NCBI RefSeq assembly: GCF_000971295.1
Contig: NZ_LANJ01000011.1
Span: 496,001 to 560,000 of the forward strand
Origin: Devosia epidermidihirudinis
GTDB taxonomy: Bacteria; Pseudomonadota; Alphaproteobacteria; Rhizobiales; Devosiaceae
Direction of reading: 5' to 3'
Length of the DNA: 64,000 bases
The translations under genes were made by a program, and so were the position numbers. Position 1 is the first letter of the stretch. Every line of letters begins with the position of its first letter. Below are positions 43,707-52,279 of this stretch, in pieces. The notes under the pieces were generated by a model. It saw nothing but the letters and a program-made list of their open reading frames with translations. It did no database searches and was not told where the DNA came from.

Positions 43707-44321
43707 ATGTCGAACGCTGATATCAACGCCCTGATGCGTAAGGCCGGAATTCCGGAAGAAACGGTGGATGCAGCTATGGCGATCGATGCCCTGCTACAGA
43801 ATTGGCGCCGGCGCTCGCAGCGCCGCGAACTCGGACATCGCGCGCTCATCGACCTCAAGATCAATCTCGAACTACCGCAGCTGGACGTGCTGTTTTCCAT
43901 CGAGGCCCCGCTCGACGAAAATGGCATCCAGGCTCCCGGTGAGACTATGGTTGCCACCGTTGCGGAACGGCTTGGCATCGACCCTTCGCGAGCCAGCCGT
44001 ATTGTCAGCGACCTGGTGGACGCAGGCTATGCGCGGCGTGCCGTGAGCCAGGCCGACGCACGCCGCACCATTATCGAGCTGACGGAAGCGGGGAAAACCA
44101 TCGTCGCCTCGGTGCGCGCCTATAAGTTTCTCATCATGGGCGACTTTCTCAACAGCTGGTCCAATGAAGAGCTGACCGCCTTCCTCCCGCTGCTGCGCCG
44201 GTTTGGGCACTGGTCGGACCACACAGAGCTTGGGGCAGAGAAGTTCTCGGACGATATCGCGGCGCTCGCGGCAAAGATCGCTGCCGACGCACCCAATAGC
44301 GCGGCCAAGGAAACGGCCTAG
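43707..44321 (+). CDS. MarR-family transcriptional regulator
   Basis: A 204-aa MarR protein. The winged helix covers residues about 60-125: GETMVATVAERLGIDPSRAS, RIVSDLVDAGYARR, then the wing SQADARRTIIELTEAGKT. N-terminal helices (ALLQNWRRRSQRRELGHRAL) and C-terminal helices (about 130-180) form the dimer interface. The ATG at 43707 with GGGGAACC is preferred to the upstream in-frame starts at 43668 and 43602. It probably represses the divergent DHA2 exporter and itself, with relief by the exported compound. Confidence 0.87.
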   Translation: MSNADINALMRKAGIPEETVDAAMAIDALLQNWRRRSQRRELGHRALIDLKINLELPQLDVLFSIEAPLDENGIQAPGETMVATVAERLGIDPSRASRIVSDLVDAGYARRAVSQADARRTIIELTEAGKTIVASVRAYKFLIMGDFLNSWSNEELTAFLPLLRRFGHWSDHTELGAEKFSDDIAALAAKIAADAPNSAAKETA

Positions 44322-44387
44322 TATCCTCTGCCCCAAACCACCCATCTGTGCGAAGCTGTGGCTCCTTTATGCCGAGGAGGACATGTC

Positions 44388-45194
44388 GTGGCCACAGATT
44401 TTGCTGACGATGAGTTGACGCAATTCAAGGCGCATGGAGCGCGTCCCCTGCCCGCGGGAGGCAACTTTACCGAGCATGAGGGCGCCCGGATCTGGCACGC
44501 GGAGTATGGGGCTGGAGAGCCCGTAATTCTTCTGCATGGCGGCCTCGGGAATAGTGGCAATTGGGGCTACCAGGTCCCGGCATTGGTTGATGCAGGTTAT
44601 CTGGTCGTGGCGATTGATAGCCGCGGACATGGCCGCAGCTCACGAGACGGCCGACCCTATTCCTACGAACAGATGGCGAGCGACGTCTTTGCCGTGATGG
44701 ACGCGCTGAAACTGGCGCGAGCGGCTATTGTGGGGTGGAGCGATGGCGCGTGTATCGGGCTGGCGATGGCCCGGCGTGCGCCACAACGCGTTACGGGCGT
44801 GTTGTTTTTTGCCTGCAACGTGGACCCGAGCGGCGCCAGGCCGTTTGAGATGACCCCGAGCATCGACGCCTGTATCACGCGGCACCGATTGGACTATGCA
44901 ACCCTGTCAGCAACTCCGGACGACTTCGAAGCCTTTTTCGAAGCAGTTGGCGAAATGCAGCGGACGCAGCCGAATTACTCGGCAGATGATCTGGCGGGGA
45001 TAAAGGTGCCGGTGACCGTTTTGCAGGCCGAACATGATGAGTTCATCACCCCGGAGCACGCGGAATATCTGGCGGAGACGATTCCTGGCGCTGAGCTGCG
45101 GCTGATGTCGGGGGTAAGTCACTTCGCGCCCCTGCAGCGCCCAGACTTATTCAACAGCGAAATCCTGCGGTTTCTGAAAGGCCTCTCTCGATGA
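44388..45194 (+). CDS. Alpha/beta hydrolase
   Basis: A 268-aa hydrolase with an intact catalytic set: oxyanion HGGLGNSGNWG, nucleophile Ser in IVGWSDGACIGLAMA, acid in LQAEHDEFITPEHAEYL, and catalytic His in MSGVSHFAPLQRPDLF. The start is GTG at 44388, which has GAGGAGG seven bases upstream; the frame extends to 44358 with no ribosome site. The substrate is unknown (esterase, peroxidase or dienelactone-like activities are all possible). Its stop overlaps the next gene's start by four bases (ATGA). Unlike the hydrolase-fold protein at 9927, this one should be active. Confidence 0.87.
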   Translation: MATDFADDELTQFKAHGARPLPAGGNFTEHEGARIWHAEYGAGEPVILLHGGLGNSGNWGYQVPALVDAGYLVVAIDSRGHGRSSRDGRPYSYEQMASDVFAVMDALKLARAAIVGWSDGACIGLAMARRAPQRVTGVLFFACNVDPSGARPFEMTPSIDACITRHRLDYATLSATPDDFEAFFEAVGEMQRTQPNYSADDLAGIKVPVTVLQAEHDEFITPEHAEYLAETIPGAELRLMSGVSHFAPLQRPDLFNSEILRFLKGLSR

Positions 45195-45589
45195 AGCAGC
45201 CCGTCGCGACCGTGTTGGCCAGCCACTCCAAAGAGATGCAGAGCCAGCTGCAGGATCTGCGACGGACCATTTTGGCCGTGGCGTCTGAGACCGATGGCGT
45301 GGGGACGCTAGAAGAGACACTCAAATGGGGGCAAGTTAGCTACCTGACCACAGAGACCGGCAGTGGAACGACTGTCCGCATCGATCAGGACAAGAAGAGT
45401 GGCAAGGCGGCGCTTTACGTAAGCTGCAAGTCCAACCTGCTTGAACGATATCGGGCTCTCTACCCGGACAGCTTTGCCTATGAAGGCGATCGTGCCGTTA
45501 TCATCGGCGAGCAGCACGACGAGGCGGCGCTCCGCCATGTCATCGCCATGGCGCTGACCTACCATCTGGATAAGAAAAAGGCGCGGTAG
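45191..45589 (+). CDS. DUF1801 domain protein
   Basis: A 132-aa protein of the YdhG/DUF1801 fold: LQDLRRTILAVASETDGVGT, ETLKWGQVSYL and the final ALRHVIAMALTYHLDKKK. The function is unknown; members are small iron-chaperone-like or frataxin-like folds in some databases, without direct proof. It is translationally coupled to the hydrolase gene upstream. Its last codons lie inside a terminator hairpin. Confidence 0.8.
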   Translation: MKQPVATVLASHSKEMQSQLQDLRRTILAVASETDGVGTLEETLKWGQVSYLTTETGSGTTVRIDQDKKSGKAALYVSCKSNLLERYRALYPDSFAYEGDRAVIIGEQHDEAALRHVIAMALTYHLDKKKAR

Positions 45590-45603
45590 AGACCGCGCCT
45601 TTT
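45576..45603. terminator. Bidirectional terminator overlapping the DUF1801 stop codon
   Basis: AAAAGGCGCGGT, loop AGAG, ACCGCGCCTTTT: twelve-base perfect arms. The stem includes the last coding bases and the stop codon of the DUF1801 gene and faces the 3' end of the helicase gene on the other strand. Confidence 0.85.
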
Positions 45604-45618
45604 CAATCATTTCAGAGC

Positions 45619-47598
45619 TTAAACCTGCGGCTTGCGCTTTGGCTTATGGTCCTTCTTGGACGCCTTTTCCTTCTTGGCGAAAGGGGCGCCTTCGGCAGGC
45701 TTGCCAGCCCACTTTGGCTTGCCCTTGTCCTTGCTCGGCGGCGCCTTGCTCACCTTTGGCGCGCGGGGTTTGTCGAAGTCTGGCCGTGGAGCACGGGGCG
45801 CGTCGCCTTCTTCCGATGGGGTCCAGCCGCCAGTGGCAGGTGCTTCAAAGTCGTCGGGACGCAGGCCCGACGAACCATAGCGGTTCTGGCGGTCAGCGCG
45901 TTCCGGGCGCGGCGCATTTGGGTCGTAGCGCTCAATCGGACCGGGCGGACGACGCTGGGCCGCAGGCGGACGCGTGCGGCCTTCGGTGCGCTCACCGGGG
46001 CTATCGATCGACGAAATGGTTACGCCACGCTCGCCCGAACCGTTCTTCTCGACACTCTTGGCAAAGGAATCGGCCTTTGGTGCCGCGACTTCAAAGTGCG
46101 ATTCCGTATCGAAGATGCGGATCGAGCCGATGGCTGTCTTGGTAACATTGCCGGCCTTGCACAGCATGGGCAGGAGCCAGCGCGGCTCGGCCTTGTGCTT
46201 GCGACCAACCGATACTTTGAACCAGGTGCCGCCCTCAAACTTTTCACGGACGCGCGGATCGCTATCCCCGGGCTTACCCAACTGGGGATTGTCGGTGACG
46301 TCTTCTGGCGCAGGACGGGCTGCGAGCTGCTGACGCAGGTAGGCGGCAGCGATAGCATCAGGGGTATAACGCGCTAGCAATTCGCTAACAAATGCCGTCT
46401 CATCTTCGCTCATTGGTGCACTAAGTGCGGCGTCCGACAGGATGCCCTCGCGATAGCGGGCGTCGATCTCGGCAGCAGATGGCGGCGCCATCATGGTGAC
46501 ATCGAGACGAGCGACCTTGAGCACGCGCTGAGCGACGTTGCGACGGTGCATCGGCGCGATGATGACGCAGGTGCCCTTGCGGCCCGCGCGACCGGTACGG
46601 CCCGAACGGTGCAGGAGCGTATCGGAGTTGGTCGGCAGATCAGCGTGGATCACCAGATCGAGGTTTGGCAGATCGATACCGCGGGCGGCAACGTCCGTTG
46701 CAACACAGATTCGGGCTCGGCCATCGCGCATGGACTGCAGCGCATTGGTGCGCTCAGCCTGGCTGAGTTCGCCCGACAGGGTCACGACGTCAAAACCGCG
46801 ATTGTGCAGGCGCGCCGACAGATGCTTCACGCCTTCGCGGGTCGAAGCGAAGACGATGGTGTTGACGCTATCGAAGTAGAGCAGCGTGTTGATGATGGCG
46901 TTTTCGCGCTCGGCGGCGGGAACCAGCATCAGCTTGTAGTCGATGTCGGCGTGCTGATCGTTGCTGCTGGTGGCAGCAATGCGCAGAGCATCGCGCTGGA
47001 AGGTCTTGGCCAACTGGGCGATCTGCTTTGGCACCGTTGCCGAGAACAGCAGGGTGCGGCGATCTTCGGGGGCAGCATCGAGGATGAACTCAAGGTCTTC
47101 GCGGAAGCCCAGATCGAGCATCTCGTCGGCTTCGTCGAGCACAACAGCGCGCAGCGCCGACATGTCGAGAGCACCCTTGGTGATGTGATCGCGCAGACGG
47201 CCGGGAGTGCCGACAACGATGTGGGCACCACGTTCAAGCGCACGGCGCTCGGTGCGGATATCCATGCCACCAACGCAGGTGGCCGACTTGGCGCCGGTTT
47301 CGGCATAGAGCCATTCGAGTTCGCGCTGCACCTGCATAGCCAGTTCGCGCGTTGGCGCGATGACGAGGGCCAGTGGTGCGCCGACGGAAGCAAAGGTTTC
47401 TGCGCCATCCAGCAGCGTGGGGGCGATAGCCATACCGAAGGCAACGGTCTTGCCGGAGCCGGTCTGGGCGGACACGAGCAGGTCGCGGCCAGCGGTCTGA
47501 TCTTCGATGATGGCGGACTGGACGGCGGTCAGAGTCTCGTAGCCCTTGGCGGCAAGGGCGCGAGCGAGTGGAGCAATGATAGTTTCAGGCAGGGACAA
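45619..47598 (-). CDS. DEAD-box RNA helicase with DbpA-type RNA-binding domain
   Basis: A 659-aa helicase. The core motifs are in order: Q-motif (LTAVQSAII), SAQTGSGKT (I), APTRELA (Ia), TPGRL (Ib), DEAD in VVLDEADEMLD (II), SAT (III), TDVAARGID (V) and HRSGRTGRAG (VI). A DbpA/CsdA-type RRM-like domain follows (residues about 475-545, GGTWFKVSVGRKHKAEPRWL). The tail of about 120 residues is basic and Pro-rich (KPKWAGKPAEG, KKEKASKKDHKPKRK) and probably binds RNA without fixed structure. It likely acts in ribosome assembly or cold adaptation. It is convergent with the DUF1801 gene. Confidence 0.93.
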   Translation of the reverse strand: MSLPETIIAPLARALAAKGYETLTAVQSAIIEDQTAGRDLLVSAQTGSGKTVAFGMAIAPTLLDGAETFASVGAPLALVIAPTRELAMQVQRELEWLYAETGAKSATCVGGMDIRTERRALERGAHIVVGTPGRLRDHITKGALDMSALRAVVLDEADEMLDLGFREDLEFILDAAPEDRRTLLFSATVPKQIAQLAKTFQRDALRIAATSSNDQHADIDYKLMLVPAAERENAIINTLLYFDSVNTIVFASTREGVKHLSARLHNRGFDVVTLSGELSQAERTNALQSMRDGRARICVATDVAARGIDLPNLDLVIHADLPTNSDTLLHRSGRTGRAGRKGTCVIIAPMHRRNVAQRVLKVARLDVTMMAPPSAAEIDARYREGILSDAALSAPMSEDETAFVSELLARYTPDAIAAAYLRQQLAARPAPEDVTDNPQLGKPGDSDPRVREKFEGGTWFKVSVGRKHKAEPRWLLPMLCKAGNVTKTAIGSIRIFDTESHFEVAAPKADSFAKSVEKNGSGERGVTISSIDSPGERTEGRTRPPAAQRRPPGPIERYDPNAPRPERADRQNRYGSSGLRPDDFEAPATGGWTPSEEGDAPRAPRPDFDKPRAPKVSKAPPSKDKGKPKWAGKPAEGAPFAKKEKASKKDHKPKRKPQV

Positions 47599-47748
47599 TG
47601 CGGTTCTTTCATGGGACGCCGATCAATCAACGGCGTCATTGCCGCTTAAGCGGGGATCCCACTTTTTGCGGACGGAGCGGCAGGGAATTCCCGCTTTCGC
47701 GGAAACCAAGCTGTGGCGTTGCCAGGCACCATAGCACAAACAAGCAAA

Positions 47749-47771
47749 AAGGCCGCCCGGCGGGCGGCCTT
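47749..47771 (-). terminator. Intrinsic terminator of ndk
   Basis: AAGGCCGCCC / GGGCGGCCTT hairpin followed on the minus strand by TTTTTGC, 40 bp past the ndk stop codon. Confidence 0.85.
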
Positions 47772-47810
47772 CATATCGATGGTCGCTTCGGGTGACCGAA
47801 GCGTCACATA

Positions 47811-48233
47811 TCAACCAACGATTTCGTCGTCGTTGAAGAAGAACTTGATCTCTTCAGCAGCGGTCTCTGGGGCATCCGAACCGTGCACGGAGTTTTCGCC
47901 GATCGACAGGGCGAATTCCTTGCGGATGGTGCCGTCAGCAGCGTTTGCTGGGTTGGTAGCGCCCATGACTTCGCGGTTGGCCAGGATGGCGTTTTCGCCT
48001 TCCAGAACCTGAACGACGACTGGCGAAGCGATCATCTGCTCGACGAGTTCGCCGAAGAAAGGACGATCCTTGTGCACGCCGTAGAAGCCTTCGGCCTGAG
48101 CGCGGGTCATGTGGATCTTCTTGAGGGCGACAGGACGCAGACCGGCTTCTTCGAACTTGGCGAGGATCTTGCCGATGAGGTTACGACGGACAGCATCTGG
48201 CTTGATGATGGAGAAGGTGCGTTCGAGCGCCAT
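47811..48233 (-). CDS. ndk: Nucleoside diphosphate kinase
   Basis: A 140-aa kinase that equalises nucleoside triphosphate pools by phosphotransfer from ATP. The catalytic His lies in [10 protein letters not shown] (about residue 117). [18 protein letters not shown] at the N-terminus and [18 protein letters not shown] are family signatures. The ATG at 48233 gives the normal MALERTFS start; the frame is open to 48302 by chance. It is monocistronic, with its own terminator. Confidence 0.96.
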   Translation of the reverse strand: MALERTFSIIKPDAVRRNLIGKILAKFEEAGLRPVALKKIHMTRAQAEGFYGVHKDRPFFGELVEQMIASPVVVQVLEGENAILANREVMGATNPANAADGTIRKEFALSIGENSVHGSDAPETAAEEIKFFFNDDEIVG

Positions 48234-48305
48234 GGGTTCGATCCTTGAATGGGTCTGTTGGAAAAGGTCGCGCCTTGTAGCGGCGAAGTGCGACGGACAC
48301 AAGAC

Positions 48306-48344
48306 AGAGTGTGCGCAGAGCGACGCATGGCCGCCCTGCTTTTT
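48306..48344 (+). repeat. 39-bp direct repeat, left copy
   Basis: This copy begins AGAGTGTGCGCAGAGCGACG and continues through CATGGCCGCCCTGCTTTTT. It matches 49687-49725 at 36 of 39 positions in the same orientation. In this copy the hairpin stem is weakened by one mismatch (GCAGAGCG against CGCCCTGC). It lies upstream of the glycosyltransferase gene. Confidence 0.8.
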
Positions 48345-48485
48345 GCGTTATTCTGCGCGGCAGGTGGTGGGGAGACTGCCCTATGGGACAGCGTTTAGTC
48401 GGAGACTTTGGATTAGTGTTGAGCCCGCGACGGCGCACGATTAAGTAGCACCACGGTCAATGCCTGCCCTCTGGAACATCACTCC

Positions 48486-49649
48486 ATGCCCACCGACTCC
48501 GTATCGCTTGAGGCCCATTCGGGGGCATTTTTGGATCCAAGCCGTGGGCTGAGACGATTGCCGCGATCCCCGCGGCGTCCGCGGCCGGAAGCTTTCTATG
48601 GTCGCTTTGACCAACTGACACTTTTCTATGACTGCTTTCGCATGCCGGACGGACGGGTGCTGCTTGTTGGCCCACCGCCCTACAATTTAGGCAAAGCGAT
48701 CCGCCAAAGTCAGATCACGTCCTGGCCGGGCGGGACGTTACTCAAACCACGGTTTTATAGCTCCGAGTCGGTGATGATTACCGAGCTTAGCGGTGTTGCT
48801 GAGGCGGCCACGACCATTCGGGTTGCTCTACCCGATGGGCAAAGCTTCCAACTGCCGATCGGCGCCAACTCCGTGGGCCGGTTTGCTGGCCGACGAGTTC
48901 TATTTACAATGAGCAAGGACAACGATCTGGCCTGGATCACTGAGTGGACTCGCTATCATGCCAAGATGCAGAGCGCAGACGCCGTGGTGTTCTTTGACAA
49001 CGGTTCCAGCCGTTATGATCCCGCAGAAATCGCCGGGGCCATTCAGGCAGGCGGGATCGATTTGGCGGCAGTACATAGCTGGCCATACGTCTACGGTGCA
49101 CCAGATCCGGCGGTACGGCTGAACCCGTTTTACACACAATTCCTACAGGTCGGCTCCATGAGCGTTATGCTCCGGCGCTACGGCATGGCCGCGTTCGGCT
49201 TGCTCAATTGTGATATCGACGAGTTGGCTGCCACGCCCGAAGGAACCACGATCTTTGATCTTGCAGACCAGTCGAAGCAGGGGCTGATCGTCATGCGGGG
49301 ACGATACATCGAGCCGATAGCGGATGCGTCGTCGCCGGCTCAGGCCAGAACACATCGCCACTACTCGCACTTTCTGGCTGACCCCGCCCGCGCGCTATCC
49401 CGCCCGAAAAAGTGGGCCTTGCAGCCGACTCGCCCCTGGGTAAGGAATTTGGCAGTTCATCCCTACATGCACTGGATAGAAAACAGGCCCTGGTTTTCCA
49501 AGGAGACCCCGTCAGGGGTGTTTTATCGCCACTTCCGGGCAATCCATACGAACTGGAAAGATCAGCGCACGGAGACGGGACATCTCGCCAGTGAAGCGCT
49601 ACTGCGCGATGCTGATTTTGCCGACCTAGTGGCTCGGGAGCAGTTCTGA
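48486..49649 (+). CDS. Glycosyltransferase family 92-like protein (DUF23/Glyco_tranf_2_4)
   Basis: A 387-aa GT-A-type glycosyltransferase. The N-terminal 140 residues are unassigned. The catalytic region shows TMSKDNDLAWITEWTRYHAK, then VVFFDNGSSRYDPAEI (the 'talk-to-the-neighbour' donor region) and a D-x-D-like LLNCDIDELA. Similar proteins in rhizobia modify surface glycans or build mannan/glucan. It is isolated from other glycan genes and sits exactly between two 39-bp direct repeats, so it may have arrived as a cassette. Base composition does not look strikingly different from the neighbours by eye. Confidence 0.75.
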   Translation: MPTDSVSLEAHSGAFLDPSRGLRRLPRSPRRPRPEAFYGRFDQLTLFYDCFRMPDGRVLLVGPPPYNLGKAIRQSQITSWPGGTLLKPRFYSSESVMITELSGVAEAATTIRVALPDGQSFQLPIGANSVGRFAGRRVLFTMSKDNDLAWITEWTRYHAKMQSADAVVFFDNGSSRYDPAEIAGAIQAGGIDLAAVHSWPYVYGAPDPAVRLNPFYTQFLQVGSMSVMLRRYGMAAFGLLNCDIDELAATPEGTTIFDLADQSKQGLIVMRGRYIEPIADASSPAQARTHRHYSHFLADPARALSRPKKWALQPTRPWVRNLAVHPYMHWIENRPWFSKETPSGVFYRHFRAIHTNWKDQRTETGHLASEALLRDADFADLVAREQF

Positions 49650-49686
49650 CCGCTTTTTAGATCGAAGCTGCTCGACGCTCGCCGGT

Positions 49687-49725
49687 AGAGTGTATGCAGG
49701 GCGACGCATGGCCGCCCTGCTTTTT
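49687..49725 (+). terminator. 39-bp direct repeat, right copy, acting as terminator of the glycosyltransferase gene
   Basis: GCAGGGCG, loop, CGCCCTGC followed by TTTTTT forms a good plus-strand terminator 38 bp past the glycosyltransferase stop. The same 39 bases, with three changes, occur at 48306-48344. Confidence 0.8.
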
Positions 49726-49728
49726 TAC

Positions 49729-51906
49729 TCAGCTTACGCAGTTCGTAGGCAAGTTGGTCGCGTTGACTGGCACGCCCCCAATCGAAAACTCGAAGCCAAC
49801 GCCCTGGGTGAGGTCAGTGCCGGTCCAGGAACCCGTGTTGGCATCGCAATGCTTGATGCCGGCGCCAACCTGCAGGTCGCCCTGGATGTTTTTGAGGGGA
49901 CCGCTGATGTAAGCCGCGCCATCACGAGCGCTCTCCACCACGACATTGTCAAAGGTGATGTCGCGCACTGGTCCACCCATGAAGCCCCAATTGTCGCCGT
50001 AGAAGAACACGCCATAGCTGCCAGCATTGGAGATCGTGACATCTTTGAAGGTCACGTTATTGGATGGGTTGATGAAAATACCGGCACGCGAGGTGTCAGA
50101 GATCGTCACGTTGGCAACCGAGATGTTCGAAGGGTTCTGACCGGGAATGCCGGAATAGTAGGCGAACATCAGACCATTCACACCACCGACCAGCGATGAA
50201 TTCGTAAACGATATGTTGTGGCTGGTCTGGAACACGACGAGGTCCATGTCGCGATCAAGGCCAGAGTTATTGACGTGGAGCTGGTCGATCTCGACGTCGT
50301 GCGCACCAACCGTCATCAGCGCTTCACGGCGGCTGTTGGTGATATTGACATTGGAAATCGAGATGTTCTCGGCACTCGAAGTCACGACCGTTGGCCAGCC
50401 GCTGTCGTCGATCTCAGGGGCAATGAAAATGCCGTAGGTGACATCAGAGATATCGAGATTGCTGATGGACAGGTTCTGCACGCCGACTGCGTTGATCGCG
50501 GCGTTCGGCACGTAGGACGGATTGAAGATCGAGAATTCGCACTTCGTGTTGTCCTGGCAGATATAGGTGTCCTTGATCTCGCTATTGGTAATCGTCGCGC
50601 CCGATACACGGTTCAGCACGATACCATTGCCGGTCACGCCGCTGATCGAGACATTATCGATGGTGACGTTATTGACGTCCTGAGCAACGATGCCATTCTC
50701 GGCACCGACGATGGAGACGGTGGAAACCGTGGTCCCATCAGCAAGGCGGATGCCGTCGACCTTGAGGGGGGCGGCGAAGGCGGCAGGAGAAGACTGGGGG
50801 GTGGCGTCGAGGCTGGTTGCTGCGCCGGTGTTGAGGTAGCCGACTTTTTTGCCATCTGCCGTGGTGAGGTTGACCACACCACCACCGCCAACAAGCATCT
50901 GGTTGCTCGCAAGGACGAGGGTTTCGTCTACGACAATCCTGCCGGATGCCAGAATGATGGCACCATCGCCAGCTGCGGCGATCATGGCATTGAGGTCCTT
51001 GGCCTTGCCGTCTGCGGCAGACACCTGAATCACCTTGCCCGAGCCGCTATCGGCGAAGGCTGCGACGTCTGAGCCAAAGCTGCCGGCCGTGGTGGCGATG
51101 GAGCGATTGCGCTCAACGCGCTGATAGAGCGGAGAAGCGGCCTGAACAGCGGTCGGCGCGCCACCGATTGGGGCGGAGAAGCGGACATGGACGCTGCCGG
51201 ACAGCTCGTTGTTGCTGTCATAACGCATGCCGCCGCCGAGGCCGAGCGTTGCGCCGGGCAGCATCTGATCGAGCGACAGGGTCAATTCGGTGCGGAGCGA
51301 AACACCGGCGACCGTCTCGGTGCGCTCGGAGCCCTGAACATAGGCGCCAGCATAAAGCTTAAGCGCATTGGGGCTGTCTTCAGGGAACACTGGCAGACGA
51401 ATGCCAGCTTCGGCCTCTAGGCCATAGAGCGCGACTTCGTAGCCCTGATTGATGACGAACGCGCCATTGCTGATCTTGGCCTTGGAGAGAGCGTCGACCT
51501 CATTGCTGGTCGTGCCGATGGGCGCGTGACCGTTGAGGCGGAACTCGAACTGGGTGCTGAGGGCTTCGAGACCGGCAGAAATCTGCTGGTAGTTGAAGCC
51601 ATAGGGCGAAGTGGCGAATTCAAGGGCGCCGTTGACGCCGAGGACCCAGTCACCAACCTGTTGGCGGTAGCCGCCGCCGATGGAGCCATACACCGCGCCG
51701 CCATCCTGATAGTCCAGCCAGCCATCAGCGAACAGGACCTGACCATCGGGGAGCATGAAGGGGACGAACACGCCGCCTGAAACGGACGCGTTTTCGCCGC
51801 CGCCAACCTGCAATTCGAGACGTGGAGGCGCGGCCTGAGCGAAGGCATAGGAAGGCGCAAGCGCGCCCATGGCCGCCACAAGGGCAACCCATGAAGAACG
51901 GTACAT
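49729..51906 (-). CDS. Inverse autotransporter with right-handed beta-helix passenger
   Basis: A 725-aa outer-membrane protein. The signal peptide ends AFAQA near residue 25. Residues about 30-250 read like an intimin/invasin-type beta-barrel: QVLFADGWLDYQDGGAVYGS, GGGYRQQVGDWVLGVNGALE, ISAGLEALSTQFEFRLNGHA, YGLEAEAGIRLPV, closing with LYQRVERN near 260. The passenger (about 280-690) has many short turns with the N-I-x-I-x-N-V-x-I pattern (NVTIDNVSISGVTGNGIVL, NLSISNLDISDV, NISISNVNITNS), a right-handed parallel beta-helix like pectate lyases. Four Cys residues in the passenger may form two disulfides. No catalytic or Ig-like adhesin domain is recognised. Its role at the cell surface (adhesin or glycan-active enzyme) is unknown. 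Confidence 0.75.
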   Translation of the reverse strand: MYRSSWVALVAAMGALAPSYAFAQAAPPRLELQVGGGENASVSGGVFVPFMLPDGQVLFADGWLDYQDGGAVYGSIGGGYRQQVGDWVLGVNGALEFATSPYGFNYQQISAGLEALSTQFEFRLNGHAPIGTTSNEVDALSKAKISNGAFVINQGYEVALYGLEAEAGIRLPVFPEDSPNALKLYAGAYVQGSERTETVAGVSLRTELTLSLDQMLPGATLGLGGGMRYDSNNELSGSVHVRFSAPIGGAPTAVQAASPLYQRVERNRSIATTAGSFGSDVAAFADSGSGKVIQVSAADGKAKDLNAMIAAAGDGAIILASGRIVVDETLVLASNQMLVGGGGVVNLTTADGKKVGYLNTGAATSLDATPQSSPAAFAAPLKVDGIRLADGTTVSTVSIVGAENGIVAQDVNNVTIDNVSISGVTGNGIVLNRVSGATITNSEIKDTYICQDNTKCEFSIFNPSYVPNAAINAVGVQNLSISNLDISDVTYGIFIAPEIDDSGWPTVVTSSAENISISNVNITNSRREALMTVGAHDVEIDQLHVNNSGLDRDMDLVVFQTSHNISFTNSSLVGGVNGLMFAYYSGIPGQNPSNISVANVTISDTSRAGIFINPSNNVTFKDVTISNAGSYGVFFYGDNWGFMGGPVRDITFDNVVVESARDGAAYISGPLKNIQGDLQVGAGIKHCDANTGSWTGTDLTQGVGFEFSIGGVPVNATNLPTNCVS

Positions 51907-52279
51907 GAAAATCTCGCTGAATGCTGTGCCGGGCGAAGGGAGAAGTCGCTCGGAATTTCCGCTGACTATTATTCATGACTTACCGAGTCAACTTCTAAGT
52001 CGTTGTTTTTCAACAACCTGCGGCATTATGTCGACTCTGTTAGTCATAATTTAGCAAGGTTTTTCAGCATGAAATTGTTCTGTCATCTAAAAAAATTTTG
52101 ATAAGCATCAGCAGCTTAGCGGAGCTATTTGAGAGGCCGAGAATGGCTTGATTCAGCAAAGCCGGTTGCCTTCGTCCGTGCTTAACTTTATCGAACGGGA
52201 AAGACCTTTATCGCAGGGACTTGCCCCATAGGCGCCGCTTGCCGGGAGCACCCTGCCCTCTCCCATAGATTGCCGCATC
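51907..52279. promoter_or_regulatory. AT-rich divergent region before the inverse autotransporter
   Basis: 373 bp between the inverse autotransporter and the ABC-F gene. It is clearly AT-richer than its surroundings from about 51960 to 52115. GTTGTT-TTTC-AACAAC at 52002-52017 is a small hairpin. No gene or recognised operator; the autotransporter promoter probably lies here. Confidence 0.45.
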
